Origin: Pseudomonas protegens
Lineage (GTDB): Bacteria > Pseudomonadota > Gammaproteobacteria > Pseudomonadales > Pseudomonadaceae
Length of the DNA stretch: 64,000 nt
Direction: 5' to 3'
NCBI RefSeq assembly: GCF_003363755.1
Contig: NZ_CP031396.1
Location: forward strand, 62,001-126,000
Shown: in pieces, positions 7,995-17,328 of the stretch
Layout: each line of letters opens with the position of its first letter
Position numbering within the stretch: position 1 is the stretch's first letter
Program-made: the position numbers and the translations under genes
The notes under the pieces: model-generated
What the model saw: only the letters and a program-made list of their open reading frames with translations
What the model was told of the DNA's origin: nothing
Database searches by the model: none

Positions 7995-10544
7995 ATGATT
8001 GTCTGGTTATTGGTGGGACTCGCCGCAGCCTGTGCACTGGCCTATCGCCAGGCCGCCGCGGCCCTGTGGCTGGGCGGCGGCCTGGTATGGCTGGCGGCAG
8101 GTTATCTGTTCAATCTGGTGGGCACCCTGGGACTGACCCTCGGCGTGCTGCTGGTGCTGGCGCCGGCCGCGCTGCTGAGCATCAAGCCCCTGCGCCGTGC
8201 CTTGCTCACCCGCCGCGCCCTGGCCATGTTTCGCAAGATCATGCCGGTCATGTCCGACACCGAGCGCGCCGCCATCGAGTCCGGCACGGTCTGGTGGGAC
8301 GCCGAGCTGTTCAGCGGCAAGCCCGACTGGCCGCGCCTGCTGCAGGCCGCCCCGGCCAGCCTGAGCGCCGAAGAACAGGCGTTCATGGACAACGAAGTGG
8401 AAACCCTGTGCAACATGGCCAACGACTGGGAAACCACCCAGATCTGGCAGGACCTGTCGCCCAAGGCCTGGCAATACACCAAGGACGCGGGCTTTCTGGG
8501 GATGATCATTCCCAAGCAGTACGGCGGCAAAGGCTTCTCCCATTACGCCCATTCCCAGGTGGTGATGAAGCTTTCCACCCGCTGCTCGGCGGCGGCGATC
8601 TCGGTGATGGTGCCCAACTCCCTGGGCCCGGCCGAGCTATTGCTGCACTACGGCACCGAGGCCCAGCGCCAGCATTACCTGCCGCGCCTGGCTCGCGGCG
8701 AAGACATTCCGTGCTTTGCCCTGACCAGCCCCTATGCCGGTTCCGACGCCGGGGCCATTCCCGACGTCGGGGTGGTGTGCAAGGGCCAGTTCGAAGGCCA
8801 GGAGGTGCTGGGCTTTCGCGTCACCTGGGACAAGCGCTACATCACCCTGGGCCCCATCGCCACGGTGCTGGGCCTGGCGTTTCGCGCCGAAGACCCGGAC
8901 GGCCTGCTGGGCAGCAAGGGCAGCCTGGGGATTACCTGCGCACTGATTCCCACCACCCATCCGGGGGTCAATACCGGGCGTCGTCACTGGCCGCTGAACG
9001 CGGTGTTCCAGAACGGCCCGACCACCGGCAAGGATGTGTTCATTCCCCTGGAATGGGTGATCGGCGGCGGCGCCCAGGTGGGCAACGGCTGGCGCATGCT
9101 GATGGAGTGCCTGGCCGCCGGGCGCGCCATTTCCCTGCCGTCGGCCAACGTCGGCCTGGGCAAGGTGGCGGTGCGCGGCACCACCGCCTACGCGGCGATG
9201 CGCAAGCAGTTCGGCTTGCCCATCGGCAAGTTCGAAGGGGTGCAGGCGCCGTTGGCGCGCATGGCCGGGCACCTGTATGCCTGCGATGCGGTGCGCAAGG
9301 TTTCGGTGGCGTCCCTGGATGCCGGCGAGAAACCTTCGGTGATCTCGGCGATTGCCAAATACCACGTCACCGAGCGGGCCCGGGCCATCGTCAACGACGG
9401 CATGGACATCGTCGCCGGCAAGGGCATCTGCATGGGCCCCAACAACTTCCTGGCCCGGGCCTACCAGCAAAGCCCGATCGCCATCACCGTGGAAGGCGCG
9501 AACATCATGACCCGCTGCCTGATCATCTACGGCCAGGGGCTGATCCGTTGCCATCCTTATGTGTTCCGTGAAATGGAAGCCGCTCGCGATGGTGGACGCA
9601 AAGGCCTGGAAGCGTTCGACAGCGCGATGTTCGGCCATATCAGCTTTGTCTGCGCCAACACTGTGCGCGCCGCGGTGCATGCCCTGACCGGCGGCCGCCT
9701 GATCAAAGCCCCAGCCAACACCGACAAGGCCCTGGCTGGCTATTACCGGCAGATCCAGCGTCTGTCGGTGGTGCTGGCCCTGGCTTCGGACATTTCCATG
9801 GGCGTGCTGGGTGGTGCCCTCAAGCGCAAGGAAAGCATCACCGGACGCCTGGGGGACATTCTTTCCCAGCTGTACATCCTGTCCTGCGTGCTGAAGCGTT
9901 TCGAGGACGATGGCCGGCCCCAGGCCGATCTGCCGCTGGTGCATTGGGCGGCCCAGGATGCCCTGCTGCGGGCCCATGAAGCCCTGGCCGAGGTGCTGGA
10001 CAACTATCCGTCCAGAGCGGCGGCGCGGATTATTCGTGGTCTGAGCTTCCCCCTGGGCATTCCCCAGCACAAACCCAGCGACCGCTTGCTGGCCGAGGTG
10101 GCCGAGCTGGTGCAAACCCCAGGCGCCACCCGGGACCGCCTGTTGGCCGACTCCTACATCCCGCAACCGGACATCGACAAACTGGCCTACGGCGAACTGG
10201 CGTTCCGCCTGCAACCGCAAGTGGAACTGATCGAGGCCCGGCTCAAGCCGGCGATCAAGCAGGGCGCCCTGGCGCCGTTGCCGATCTCCCGCGAGGCCTT
10301 CGGCGTGTGGCGGGTCCAGGCTCTGGAACAGCAGTTGATCAGCCAGGACGAAGACGAGCTGCTCAGTCGTTACGTGGAATACGGCGATCACGCGATCCAG
10401 GTCGACGACTTCCCCCAGGACTTCGGGCTGCTGGAAGCCTTGCAACAGCGTCAGGCGCACTTCGAGCAAAGCGCCAAGCCGGCCTCGCGCAAACGTGCCG
10501 CCAGCAGCGAAGACGCGGTGCTGGCCAGCGATTCGGCCTATTGA
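7995..10544 (+). CDS. fadE: FadE-type acyl-CoA dehydrogenase
   Basis: An 849-residue flavoprotein that introduces the first trans-2 double bond in beta-oxidation. It matches the long E. coli FadE type (814 residues) along its whole length: two N-terminal membrane helices, the FRKIMPVMS segment, IPCFALTSPYAGSDAGAIPD, ITVEGANI and DILSQLY. The ATG at 7995 follows AGAGAGG. An in-frame GTG upstream (7962) would add 11 unsupported residues. It is the first gene of a five-gene operon that covers every step from acyl-CoA formation to thiolysis. Confidence 0.95.
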   Translation: MIVWLLVGLAAACALAYRQAAAALWLGGGLVWLAAGYLFNLVGTLGLTLGVLLVLAPAALLSIKPLRRALLTRRALAMFRKIMPVMSDTERAAIESGTVWWDAELFSGKPDWPRLLQAAPASLSAEEQAFMDNEVETLCNMANDWETTQIWQDLSPKAWQYTKDAGFLGMIIPKQYGGKGFSHYAHSQVVMKLSTRCSAAAISVMVPNSLGPAELLLHYGTEAQRQHYLPRLARGEDIPCFALTSPYAGSDAGAIPDVGVVCKGQFEGQEVLGFRVTWDKRYITLGPIATVLGLAFRAEDPDGLLGSKGSLGITCALIPTTHPGVNTGRRHWPLNAVFQNGPTTGKDVFIPLEWVIGGGAQVGNGWRMLMECLAAGRAISLPSANVGLGKVAVRGTTAYAAMRKQFGLPIGKFEGVQAPLARMAGHLYACDAVRKVSVASLDAGEKPSVISAIAKYHVTERARAIVNDGMDIVAGKGICMGPNNFLARAYQQSPIAITVEGANIMTRCLIIYGQGLIRCHPYVFREMEAARDGGRKGLEAFDSAMFGHISFVCANTVRAAVHALTGGRLIKAPANTDKALAGYYRQIQRLSVVLALASDISMGVLGGALKRKESITGRLGDILSQLYILSCVLKRFEDDGRPQADLPLVHWAAQDALLRAHEALAEVLDNYPSRAAARIIRGLSFPLGIPQHKPSDRLLAEVAELVQTPGATRDRLLADSYIPQPDIDKLAYGELAFRLQPQVELIEARLKPAIKQGALAPLPISREAFGVWRVQALEQQLISQDEDELLSRYVEYGDHAIQVDDFPQDFGLLEALQQRQAHFEQSAKPASRKRAASSEDAVLASDSAY

Positions 10545-10574
10545 GCCTCTACTGGATTGGATCGGGATCTCTTT

Positions 10575-11927
10575 ATGTCTGACGGTTATCTTTCGTTCGT
10601 CAATTCCGGGTGGGGCCGCTGGCTGGCCCAACGGACCGGCCTGCCGCAACCGCTGCCGCTGCAACGCCAGCGCGAGGGGCAGGGCGGCAACCTGATCAAC
10701 CCGGTGGTCCTCGCCGCGGCGCCCGAGGGGCGCCTTCTGGGCGAGCTGCAACGGATCTTCGCCGCCACCGACACCGTGGCGGCCCAGGCCGCAAGCATCA
10801 ACGCGCCCTCGACCGTGAAGGTCCAGGGCCTGGTCTTCGACGCCAGCGGGCTGGCGGATATCGCCCAGCTCGATGAGCTGTACCGCTTCTTCCATGCCAA
10901 TGTCCGGCGCCTGACCGCCCACGGTCGGGTGCTGGTGCTGGGCACGCCGCCGGAGCACTGCAAGGCGCTGGCCCAGGCCGTGGCGCAGCGGGCCCTGGAG
11001 GGTTTCGTGCGCTCCCTGGGCAAGGAGTTGCGCCGGGCCATTACCGCGCAACTGCTGTATGTCGAGCCCGGTGCCGAAGCTGAACTGGACAGCAGCCTGC
11101 GGTTTTTCCTGTCCCGTCGTTCGGCCTATGTCTCGGGTCAGGTGGTGCGCATCGGCGAGCCGGTGGATGTGCCCCGGCACATCGACTGGGCCCAGCCACT
11201 GGAGGGCCGGCGGGCCCTGGTCACGGGGGCCTGTCGCGGCATTGGCTTGGCCATTGCCCAGGTCCTGGCCCGGGAAGGCGCCCAGGTGGTGTGCCTGGAC
11301 ATTCCCCAGGTCGAGGCTGAGTTGCAGCAGGCGGCAGCGGGCCTCAAGGGCAGCGCCCTGGCCCTGGACATCACCGCTTCTGGTGCCGGGCAGCGGCTGC
11401 TGGAGTTCGTCGGTGAGCACGGTGCTTTCGATATCGTCGTGCACAACGCCGGCATCACCCAGGACAAGACCCTGGCGAAGATGACCGAAGCCGCTTGGCG
11501 CAAGGTCATGGCCGTCAACCTGGAAGCACCGCTGCTACTGAGCCAGGCGCTGCTGGAGGGCCAGGGCCTGAACCCGGGGGGACGGATCGTCTGTGTCTCG
11601 TCGATTTCCGGGATCGCCGGCAACCTCGGGCAAAGCAACTACGCCACTTCCAAAGCCGGGGTCATTGGTCTGGTGGAGAGTCTGGGGCCACTGGCGGCGC
11701 GTCAGCAGATCACGGTCAACGCGGTGGCGCCGGGCTTTATCGAAACCCAGATGACCGCGAAGATCCCGCTGCTGATTCGCGAGGCCGGACGGCGCATGAA
11801 TTCCATGAACCAGGGCGGTCAGGCCGTGGATGTGGCGCAAACCATCGCCTGGCTGGCCCATCCGGCCTCCGGCGGGATCAATGGACAGGTGGTCCGCGTC
11901 TGCGGACAAAGCCTGCTGGGGGCCTGA
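10575..11927 (+). CDS. high-molecular-weight 3-ketoacyl reductase (FabG4-like SDR)
   Basis: A 450-residue protein whose C-terminal half (from about residue 210) is a complete SDR: VTGACRGIG cofactor motif, NAGITQDKTL, the SSISG serine region and YATSKAG with catalytic Tyr and Lys. The N-terminal ~200 residues form an extra, apparently degenerate Rossmann-like domain, as in mycobacterial FabG4 (454 residues). Such enzymes interconvert 3-ketoacyl- and (R)-3-hydroxyacyl-CoA. The ATG at 10575 is preferred over the TTG at 10557. The next gene encodes the matching hydratase. Confidence 0.9.
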   Translation: MSDGYLSFVNSGWGRWLAQRTGLPQPLPLQRQREGQGGNLINPVVLAAAPEGRLLGELQRIFAATDTVAAQAASINAPSTVKVQGLVFDASGLADIAQLDELYRFFHANVRRLTAHGRVLVLGTPPEHCKALAQAVAQRALEGFVRSLGKELRRAITAQLLYVEPGAEAELDSSLRFFLSRRSAYVSGQVVRIGEPVDVPRHIDWAQPLEGRRALVTGACRGIGLAIAQVLAREGAQVVCLDIPQVEAELQQAAAGLKGSALALDITASGAGQRLLEFVGEHGAFDIVVHNAGITQDKTLAKMTEAAWRKVMAVNLEAPLLLSQALLEGQGLNPGGRIVCVSSISGIAGNLGQSNYATSKAGVIGLVESLGPLAARQQITVNAVAPGFIETQMTAKIPLLIREAGRRMNSMNQGGQAVDVAQTIAWLAHPASGGINGQVVRVCGQSLLGA

Positions 11928-11930
11928 ACC

Positions 11931-12824
11931 ATGAATGCCGACTCTGCCATTCGCATCATCGAACCGCCGCCGTCCCGGGGCCAGTTGCTGTACGACGGCA
12001 TCCGCAGCTTGCGCAAGCCCAAACTGGAGGTCGCCCCCAAGCTGCCCAGCGAGCGTCTGGTACGCCCGGCGGTGGAGCTGCAGGCCGCCGAAATCGCCCG
12101 TTATGCCCAGGCCTGCGGCTTTCGCCGGGAGCACGGTGTGCCGCTGGCCTTTCCCCATACCCTGGCTTTCCCGTTGCATCTGTTGTTGCTGACCCACCCG
12201 ACGTTTCCCTATCCGGCCAGCGGCATGGTCCACCTGGCCAACCGTATCCGTCAGTACCAGAAGCTGGAGGAAGGGCAGGCCCTGCGCCTGGAGGTGTTTG
12301 CCGAGCGTTGGCTGGCCCATCCCAAGGGCCAGGCGTTGTCGATTGCCACCCGGGCCCACAGTGGCGGCAGCCTGGTTTGGGAAAGCGACAGCCTGTATCT
12401 GCGCCGTGGCGTCAGCGCGCCCATTGGTGAGCCCTGGCAAGGCTCGCTGCCGCTGGATGAACAGGCCCTGGTGCGCACTCAACGTTGGAGCCTGGGGGGC
12501 GACCTGGGGCGGCGTTTTGCCCAGGTCAGCGGCGATTTCAATCCGATCCACACCTCCTGGCTCGGCGCCCGGCTGTTCGGTTTCCGTCGGCCCATCGCCC
12601 ACGGCATGTGGACCCTGGGCCGGGCACTGGCAGCGCAGCAGCCGCCCCATCCACTGGCGGCGGCGGAGCTGGACTGCGAGTTCAAGCTGCCGATCTTCCT
12701 GCCGGCGGCGGTGACCCTGTGGAGCCGTCTGCCGGACGGTCCGCGCCATGCGTTCGAAGTGCGCAACAACGCGGGGGACAAACCCCACATGCGCGGCCTA
12801 TTTATCTGGGGAGCTGGGCAATGA
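11931..12824 (+). CDS. MaoC-type (R)-specific enoyl-CoA hydratase
   Basis: A 297-residue double-hotdog protein. The hydratase signature GDFNPIH places the catalytic pair at Asp202 and His207, followed by AHGM. It would hydrate trans-2-enoyl-CoA from FadE to (R)-3-hydroxyacyl-CoA for the adjacent reductase to oxidise. It starts three bases after the upstream stop, and its own stop overlaps the next start (ATGA), so the genes are tightly coupled. In M. tuberculosis the homologous HtdX gene is likewise next to fabG4. Confidence 0.88.
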   Translation: MNADSAIRIIEPPPSRGQLLYDGIRSLRKPKLEVAPKLPSERLVRPAVELQAAEIARYAQACGFRREHGVPLAFPHTLAFPLHLLLLTHPTFPYPASGMVHLANRIRQYQKLEEGQALRLEVFAERWLAHPKGQALSIATRAHSGGSLVWESDSLYLRRGVSAPIGEPWQGSLPLDEQALVRTQRWSLGGDLGRRFAQVSGDFNPIHTSWLGARLFGFRRPIAHGMWTLGRALAAQQPPHPLAAAELDCEFKLPIFLPAAVTLWSRLPDGPRHAFEVRNNAGDKPHMRGLFIWGAGQ

Positions 12825-14119
12825 CTGAGTACAGTTTCAATCCGGCGCCGGTGCGCCGGGTGGCGATCATCGGCGGCAACCGGATTCCGTTCGCCCGCTC
12901 CAATACGGTGTATGCCAACGACAGCAACCAGGACCTGCTGGTGGCGGCGTTGCAGGGGCTGGTGGATCGTTACGGCCTGTCGGGCCAGCGCCTGGGGGAG
13001 TTCGCCGCGGGGGCGGTGATCAAACATTCCCGGGATTTCAACCTGGCCCGGGAAAGCCTGCTGTCCACCACGCTGTCGCCGCAGACCCCGGCCTACGACG
13101 TGCAGCAGGCGTGCGGCACTGGGCTTGAGGCGGCGCTGCTGGTGGCCAACAAGATCGCCCTGGGGCAGATCGAAGTGGGCATCGCCGGTGGTGCCGACAC
13201 CACTTCCGATGCGCCCATCGGCATCAACGAAGGGCTGCGGCGGACCTTGCTCCAGGCCAATCGCGCCAAGGGCGCCGGCAACAAACTGCGCAGCTTGCTC
13301 AAGGTGCGCCCGGGGATGTTGTTCAAGCCGCTGCTGCCGCGCAACGGCGAGCCGCGCACCGGGCTGTCAATGGGTGAGCACTGTGAAGAAATGGCCAAGC
13401 GCTGGCATATCAAGCGTCTGGCCCAGGATGAACTGGCCCTGGCCAGCCACCAGCAACTGCAGGCCGCTTATCAGCGCGGCTTCTTCGACGACCTGATCAC
13501 CCCGTATCGCGGCCTGACCCGGGACAACAACCTGCGGGCCGATGCCAGCCTGGAGAAGCTCGCCGGCCTGGGCCCGGCGTACGACCGCCACAACGGCACC
13601 CTGACCGCCGGCAACTCGACCCCGCTCACCGACGGTGCCTCGGTGGTGCTGCTGGCCAGCGAGGAGTGGGCCGCCGCCCACAACCTGCCGGTGCTGGCCT
13701 ACCTGCGGACCGGGGAAACTGCCGCAGTGAACTTCGTCGACGGTACGGAAGGGCTGCTGATGGCTCCGGCCTACGCGGTGCCGCGCATGCTCGCCCGGGA
13801 AGGCCTGGGCTTGCAGGATTTCGACTTCTACGAGATTCACGAAGCTTTTGCCGCCCAGGTGCTGTGCACCCTCAAGGCCTGGGAAGACGCCGATTACTGC
13901 CGGGAAAAACTCGGCCTTGAAGGGCCGCTGGGCAGCATCGAGCGCAGCAAACTCAACGTCAACGGCGGCTCCCTGGGCTGCGGGCATCCCTTTGCCGCCA
14001 CCGGCGGGCGCCTGCTGGCGACCCTGGCCAAGGCGATCCACCAGCGTGGTTCCGGCCGCGGGCTGATTTCCGTTTGTGCAGCCGGCGGGCTGGGTATCAC
14101 CGCCATCGTCGAAAAATAA
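12821..14119 (+). CDS. acetyl-CoA C-acyltransferase (thiolase)
   Basis: A 432-residue thiolase closing the beta-oxidation cycle by CoA-dependent cleavage of 3-ketoacyl-CoA. The nucleophilic Cys98 lies in QQACGTGLEA, His340 in HEAFAAQ, and the second active-site Cys419 in CAAGGLG. The GCGHPFAATGGR block is also present. The extended loop and length resemble FadI-type rather than short thiolases. The ATG overlaps the stop of the hydratase gene by four bases. Confidence 0.93.
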   Translation: MTEYSFNPAPVRRVAIIGGNRIPFARSNTVYANDSNQDLLVAALQGLVDRYGLSGQRLGEFAAGAVIKHSRDFNLARESLLSTTLSPQTPAYDVQQACGTGLEAALLVANKIALGQIEVGIAGGADTTSDAPIGINEGLRRTLLQANRAKGAGNKLRSLLKVRPGMLFKPLLPRNGEPRTGLSMGEHCEEMAKRWHIKRLAQDELALASHQQLQAAYQRGFFDDLITPYRGLTRDNNLRADASLEKLAGLGPAYDRHNGTLTAGNSTPLTDGASVVLLASEEWAAAHNLPVLAYLRTGETAAVNFVDGTEGLLMAPAYAVPRMLAREGLGLQDFDFYEIHEAFAAQVLCTLKAWEDADYCREKLGLEGPLGSIERSKLNVNGGSLGCGHPFAATGGRLLATLAKAIHQRGSGRGLISVCAAGGLGITAIVEK

Positions 14120-14138
14120 AATAATCAGGAGACTGCCA

Positions 14139-15842
14139 ATGAGTGTCGTGAGCCTGCAACCCGCCGAGCGTATCTGGCTGAACGCTTACCTGCCGGGTGT
14201 GCCCAGCGATATCGAAGCCGACATCGACCGCTACCCGTCGCTGCGAGAAGTGTTCCTCGAACACGTGGACAAGTACCGCCACCGGGTGGCCTACGTCAGC
14301 ATCGGCACCGAGATGGGCTACGACCTCTGGGAGAAGCGCGTATTCGCCTTCGCCGCCTGGTTGCAATCCAAAGGGGTGAAGAAGGGCGATCGGGTGGCCC
14401 TGATGATGCCCAACTGCCTGCAATATCCGATCTGCCTGTTCGGCACCCTGTTGGTGGGGGCGGTGGTGGTCAACGTCAACCCGCTGTACACCGCCCATGA
14501 ACTGCGGCACCTGCTCAAGGACAGTGGCGCCGAAACCGTGGTGATCTTCGAGAACTTCGCCCACACCCTGGAGCAGGCGATGCCGGGCAGCCAATTGAAG
14601 AACGTGGTGGTGGCCGCCATTGGCGACTTGCTGGGCACCTTCAAGGGCGCGGCCTTGAACTTCGCCCTGCGCCATGTGCAGAAGCAGGTGCCCAAGTTCA
14701 ACCTGCCAGGCTCGATCCGCTTCCCGGCGATGATGAAACTGGCCGCCGTGCTGGAGCCCCGTCCAGTGGACCTGAAGCAGGACGACATCGCCTTTTTGCA
14801 ATACACCGGCGGCACCACCGGCGATGCCAAGGGCGCCATGCTCAGCCACCGCAACATCCTCGCCAACCTGATGCAGGCCAAGGCCTGGGTTGGCGACCAG
14901 TTGGACGAAAACCAGCAGGAAACCAACGTCACCTTGCTGCCGCTGTACCACGTGCTGTCACTGACGGTGAACTGCCTGATGTTCATGTGCCTGGGCGGGC
15001 GCAACATCCTGATCGCCAACCCGCGGGACGTGAAGCGGGTGCAGATGATCCTGCGCAAGGAGAAGTTCAGCGGCATCGTCGGGGTCAACACCCTGTTCAA
15101 CGGCTTGCTGGAGAACGAAGAGTTTCGTGGCCGTGACTTCTCCGACCTGAAGCTGGCCATCGCCGGCGGCATGGCCACTCACACCGCCGTGGCCCGGCGC
15201 TGGAAGGAAGTCACCGGGGTGCCGATCATCGAAGGCTACGGCCTCACCGAATGCTCGCCGGTGGTGAGCATCAGCCCGATCGACATCGCGCGCATGCGCG
15301 AGGGTGACTTCACCGGGACCATCGGCGTGCCGCTGCCGTCGACCTGGGTGCGTTTCGTGCGTGAGGACGGCGAACTAGCGGAGCTGGGCGAGGAGGGCGA
15401 GCTGCAGGTGCGCGGGCCCCAGGTGATGAAGGGCTACTGGCAGCGTCCGGAAGAGACCGCCAAGGTCCTGGACCGCCACGGCTGGCTGTCCACCGGGGAT
15501 ATCGGGGTGATGAACGAGCAGGGCTTCATCCGTCTGGTGGACCGCAAGAAGGACATGATCCTGGTCTCGGGTTTCAACGTGTACCCCAACGAGATCGAGG
15601 ACGTGGTGGCCCTGCATCCGGGCGTCGCCGAGGTGGCGGCGATTGGCGTCGAGGATGGGGTGACCGGGGAGAAGGTGAAGATCTTCGTGGTGCGCAAGGA
15701 CCCGAACCTGACCCAGGAGCAGTTGCTGGCCCACTGCCGCGAGTACCTGACCGGCTACAAGGTGCCGCGCTACGTCGAGTTCCGTACCGAAGAGTTGCCC
15801 AAGACCACCGTGGGCAAGGTCCTGCGTCGGGCCCTGCGTTAG
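14139..15842 (+). CDS. fadD: long-chain fatty acid--CoA ligase
   Basis: A 567-residue ANL-superfamily enzyme that activates fatty acids with ATP and CoA. It follows E. coli FadD closely: MMPNCLQYP, the P-loop YTGGTTGDAKGA, LPLYHVLSLT, GYGLTECSP, STGDIGVM and DRKKDMILVSGFNVYPNEIEDV. The ATG at 14139 follows CAGGAGA. It is last in the fadE operon and is followed by a hairpin terminator. It would feed acids made from alkane oxidation into the four enzymes encoded upstream. Confidence 0.95.
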   Translation: MSVVSLQPAERIWLNAYLPGVPSDIEADIDRYPSLREVFLEHVDKYRHRVAYVSIGTEMGYDLWEKRVFAFAAWLQSKGVKKGDRVALMMPNCLQYPICLFGTLLVGAVVVNVNPLYTAHELRHLLKDSGAETVVIFENFAHTLEQAMPGSQLKNVVVAAIGDLLGTFKGAALNFALRHVQKQVPKFNLPGSIRFPAMMKLAAVLEPRPVDLKQDDIAFLQYTGGTTGDAKGAMLSHRNILANLMQAKAWVGDQLDENQQETNVTLLPLYHVLSLTVNCLMFMCLGGRNILIANPRDVKRVQMILRKEKFSGIVGVNTLFNGLLENEEFRGRDFSDLKLAIAGGMATHTAVARRWKEVTGVPIIEGYGLTECSPVVSISPIDIARMREGDFTGTIGVPLPSTWVRFVREDGELAELGEEGELQVRGPQVMKGYWQRPEETAKVLDRHGWLSTGDIGVMNEQGFIRLVDRKKDMILVSGFNVYPNEIEDVVALHPGVAEVAAIGVEDGVTGEKVKIFVVRKDPNLTQEQLLAHCREYLTGYKVPRYVEFRTEELPKTTVGKVLRRALR

Positions 15843-15881
15843 TTCCGAGGGCGTCCGAGGTTTTTCTGAAGATCGTCAAGC

Positions 15882-15900
15882 AAGGCCCTGCGGGCCTTTT
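15882..15900 (+). terminator. Rho-independent terminator after fadD
   Basis: A seven-base stem AAGGCCC/GGGCCTT with a TGC loop ends in a short T run, about 40 bases after the fadD stop codon. Confidence 0.75.
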
Positions 15901-15969
15901 CGCAGCCTCGCCGGGGCTCGGCAGCGGCTACCGCCACGGCGATCACTGTAGCCGCTGCCGAAGGCTGCG
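15901..15969. repeat. REP doublet (REPIN-like inverted repeat)
   Basis: Two inverted arms enclose a short spacer: CGCAGCCT (15901-15908) pairs with 15962-15969, and CGGCAGCGGCTAC (15919-15931) pairs with 15948-15960. The GTAGCCGCTGCCG string is a familiar fluorescent-pseudomonad REP sequence. It lies between the convergent fadD and HlyD genes. Confidence 0.75.
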
Positions 15970-16041
15970 AACGGCCCGCAGGGGCGCATGCGTCCCGAGG
16001 GCGCTAGAGGTTCTTCGGGTGATAGCCGGGCAAGCCTGAAC

Positions 16042-17328
16042 CTACAAGGCGTTGGGCAGGCGGACCTGGCCCGGCTGCAGGCCGAACACTTCGATACCCT
16101 CCGCCGTCGATTGGCCGACGCTCACCGGCAGCCGTTGTGCCGGCTGATCGGCGCTCGCCCGATATTCCACACTCATGCCATCTGCGCCGCGCTGGATCGC
16201 TGCCGGCGGGATGACGATTGCCTGATCGTTGCGGTAGGTGATGATGGTCAATCGCGCGCTCATGCCCAGGCGCACCCGCTGCAGTTGTTCCCGGGTCAGC
16301 GTGGGGATCGACAGGGTCACCGGGAACTGTGCGCTGGCGCCGCTGGCGTCGCCGGGCAGGGCCAGGCTGCTGACGATGTCCACCTGGCCATTGAGGCGTT
16401 CGCCATCAAAGCCGTCACCGAGGATTTCCACGCTCTGGCCCTGACGCAGCTGGTTGATGTCCAGCTCCGAGACCTTGCTGACGATCTTCAGTTGCTCGAT
16501 GTTGGCCAGGCCGAACAGGGCCTGGCCCTGGCCGACCTTGCTGCCGGTCTGCACCGGGCCCGAGGCCCCTGCCGAGGCGATTTGGCTCAGGTTGACGCCC
16601 GGCGCCGGCACCACGATGCCGGCAAACGGCGCGGTGACGTCCTTGCCCGCCAGCAGAGCGCGCAGGGCTTCGTATTTGACCGTGGCATTGGTCAGTTCCA
16701 TCTCGGCAATCTGCCGGTATTCGCCCTTGCCCTGATCCAGGGCCTGTTGCAGCTCGCCCTGGGCCGCGCTCAGGTCCAGGCGCTGGGTCTGCAGTTGTTG
16801 GGTCAGGTCGTCCAGTTCGTTGCGGGGAATGATGCCCCGGGCAAACAGGCTCTGGCTTTCACTGAGCTTGCGCTCGGAATTGCTGACCGCCATCTGCGAG
16901 GAACGCAAGGTCCGCCGGGCACGGGTAACCTGGGCGCTGTTGTTCCAGTCCTGCAGTTCCTGGACGCTGCGTCGGGCCTTGAGCTGGACCGACAAGGCTT
17001 CGCGCAACTGGATCTCGATCAGGCTGGGGTCCATTTTCAGCAGGGTCTGGCCGGCCTCCACCCGTTGGCCCTGTTCCACCAGGTTGGCCAGGACAATGCC
17101 GTCGAACGGCGCGGTCAGGCTGATGGTGCGCTGGGGTTCGATCTTGCCCACCAGGCCGATCTGATGAATCAGCGGCGCACTGCTGACCTCGATCCAGCGG
17201 CCCTTGTCAGTCGCTGTGTGGTCCGGGGCGTGGTAACCGATCAGGGCCACGCCGGCCAAGGCCAGCACCACCAGCGCCGCGCCCCCTTGCAGGTAGCGTT
17301 TGCGCGAGCTTTTCTGCTCAGTAGTCAT
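16042..17328 (-). CDS. HlyD/MacA-family periplasmic adaptor
   Basis: A 428-residue membrane-fusion protein linking an inner-membrane ABC exporter to an outer-membrane channel. It has one N-terminal transmembrane helix after a basic stretch (KSSRKRY), a biotinyl-lipoyl half-motif (GQRVEAGQTLLKMD), a long coiled-coil hairpin around residues 100-200 and the matching second half (VTAPFAGIVVPAPGV). The ATG at 17328 lies inside the end of the TolC gene; the overlap is 11 bases. It is the last gene of a four-gene exporter operon. Confidence 0.9.
   Translation of the reverse strand: MTTEQKSSRKRYLQGGAALVVLALAGVALIGYHAPDHTATDKGRWIEVSSAPLIHQIGLVGKIEPQRTISLTAPFDGIVLANLVEQGQRVEAGQTLLKMDPSLIEIQLREALSVQLKARRSVQELQDWNNSAQVTRARRTLRSSQMAVSNSERKLSESQSLFARGIIPRNELDDLTQQLQTQRLDLSAAQGELQQALDQGKGEYRQIAEMELTNATVKYEALRALLAGKDVTAPFAGIVVPAPGVNLSQIASAGASGPVQTGSKVGQGQALFGLANIEQLKIVSKVSELDINQLRQGQSVEILGDGFDGERLNGQVDIVSSLALPGDASGASAQFPVTLSIPTLTREQLQRVRLGMSARLTIITYRNDQAIVIPPAAIQRGADGMSVEYRASADQPAQRLPVSVGQSTAEGIEVFGLQPGQVRLPNAL

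Noticed and set aside
8637..11444. Very long open frame on the minus strand opposite fadE and the FabG4-like gene
   Set aside because: It is a high-GC shadow: composition is rich in Gly, Gln, Arg and His, it has no ribosome site, and it runs through two genes with clear families.
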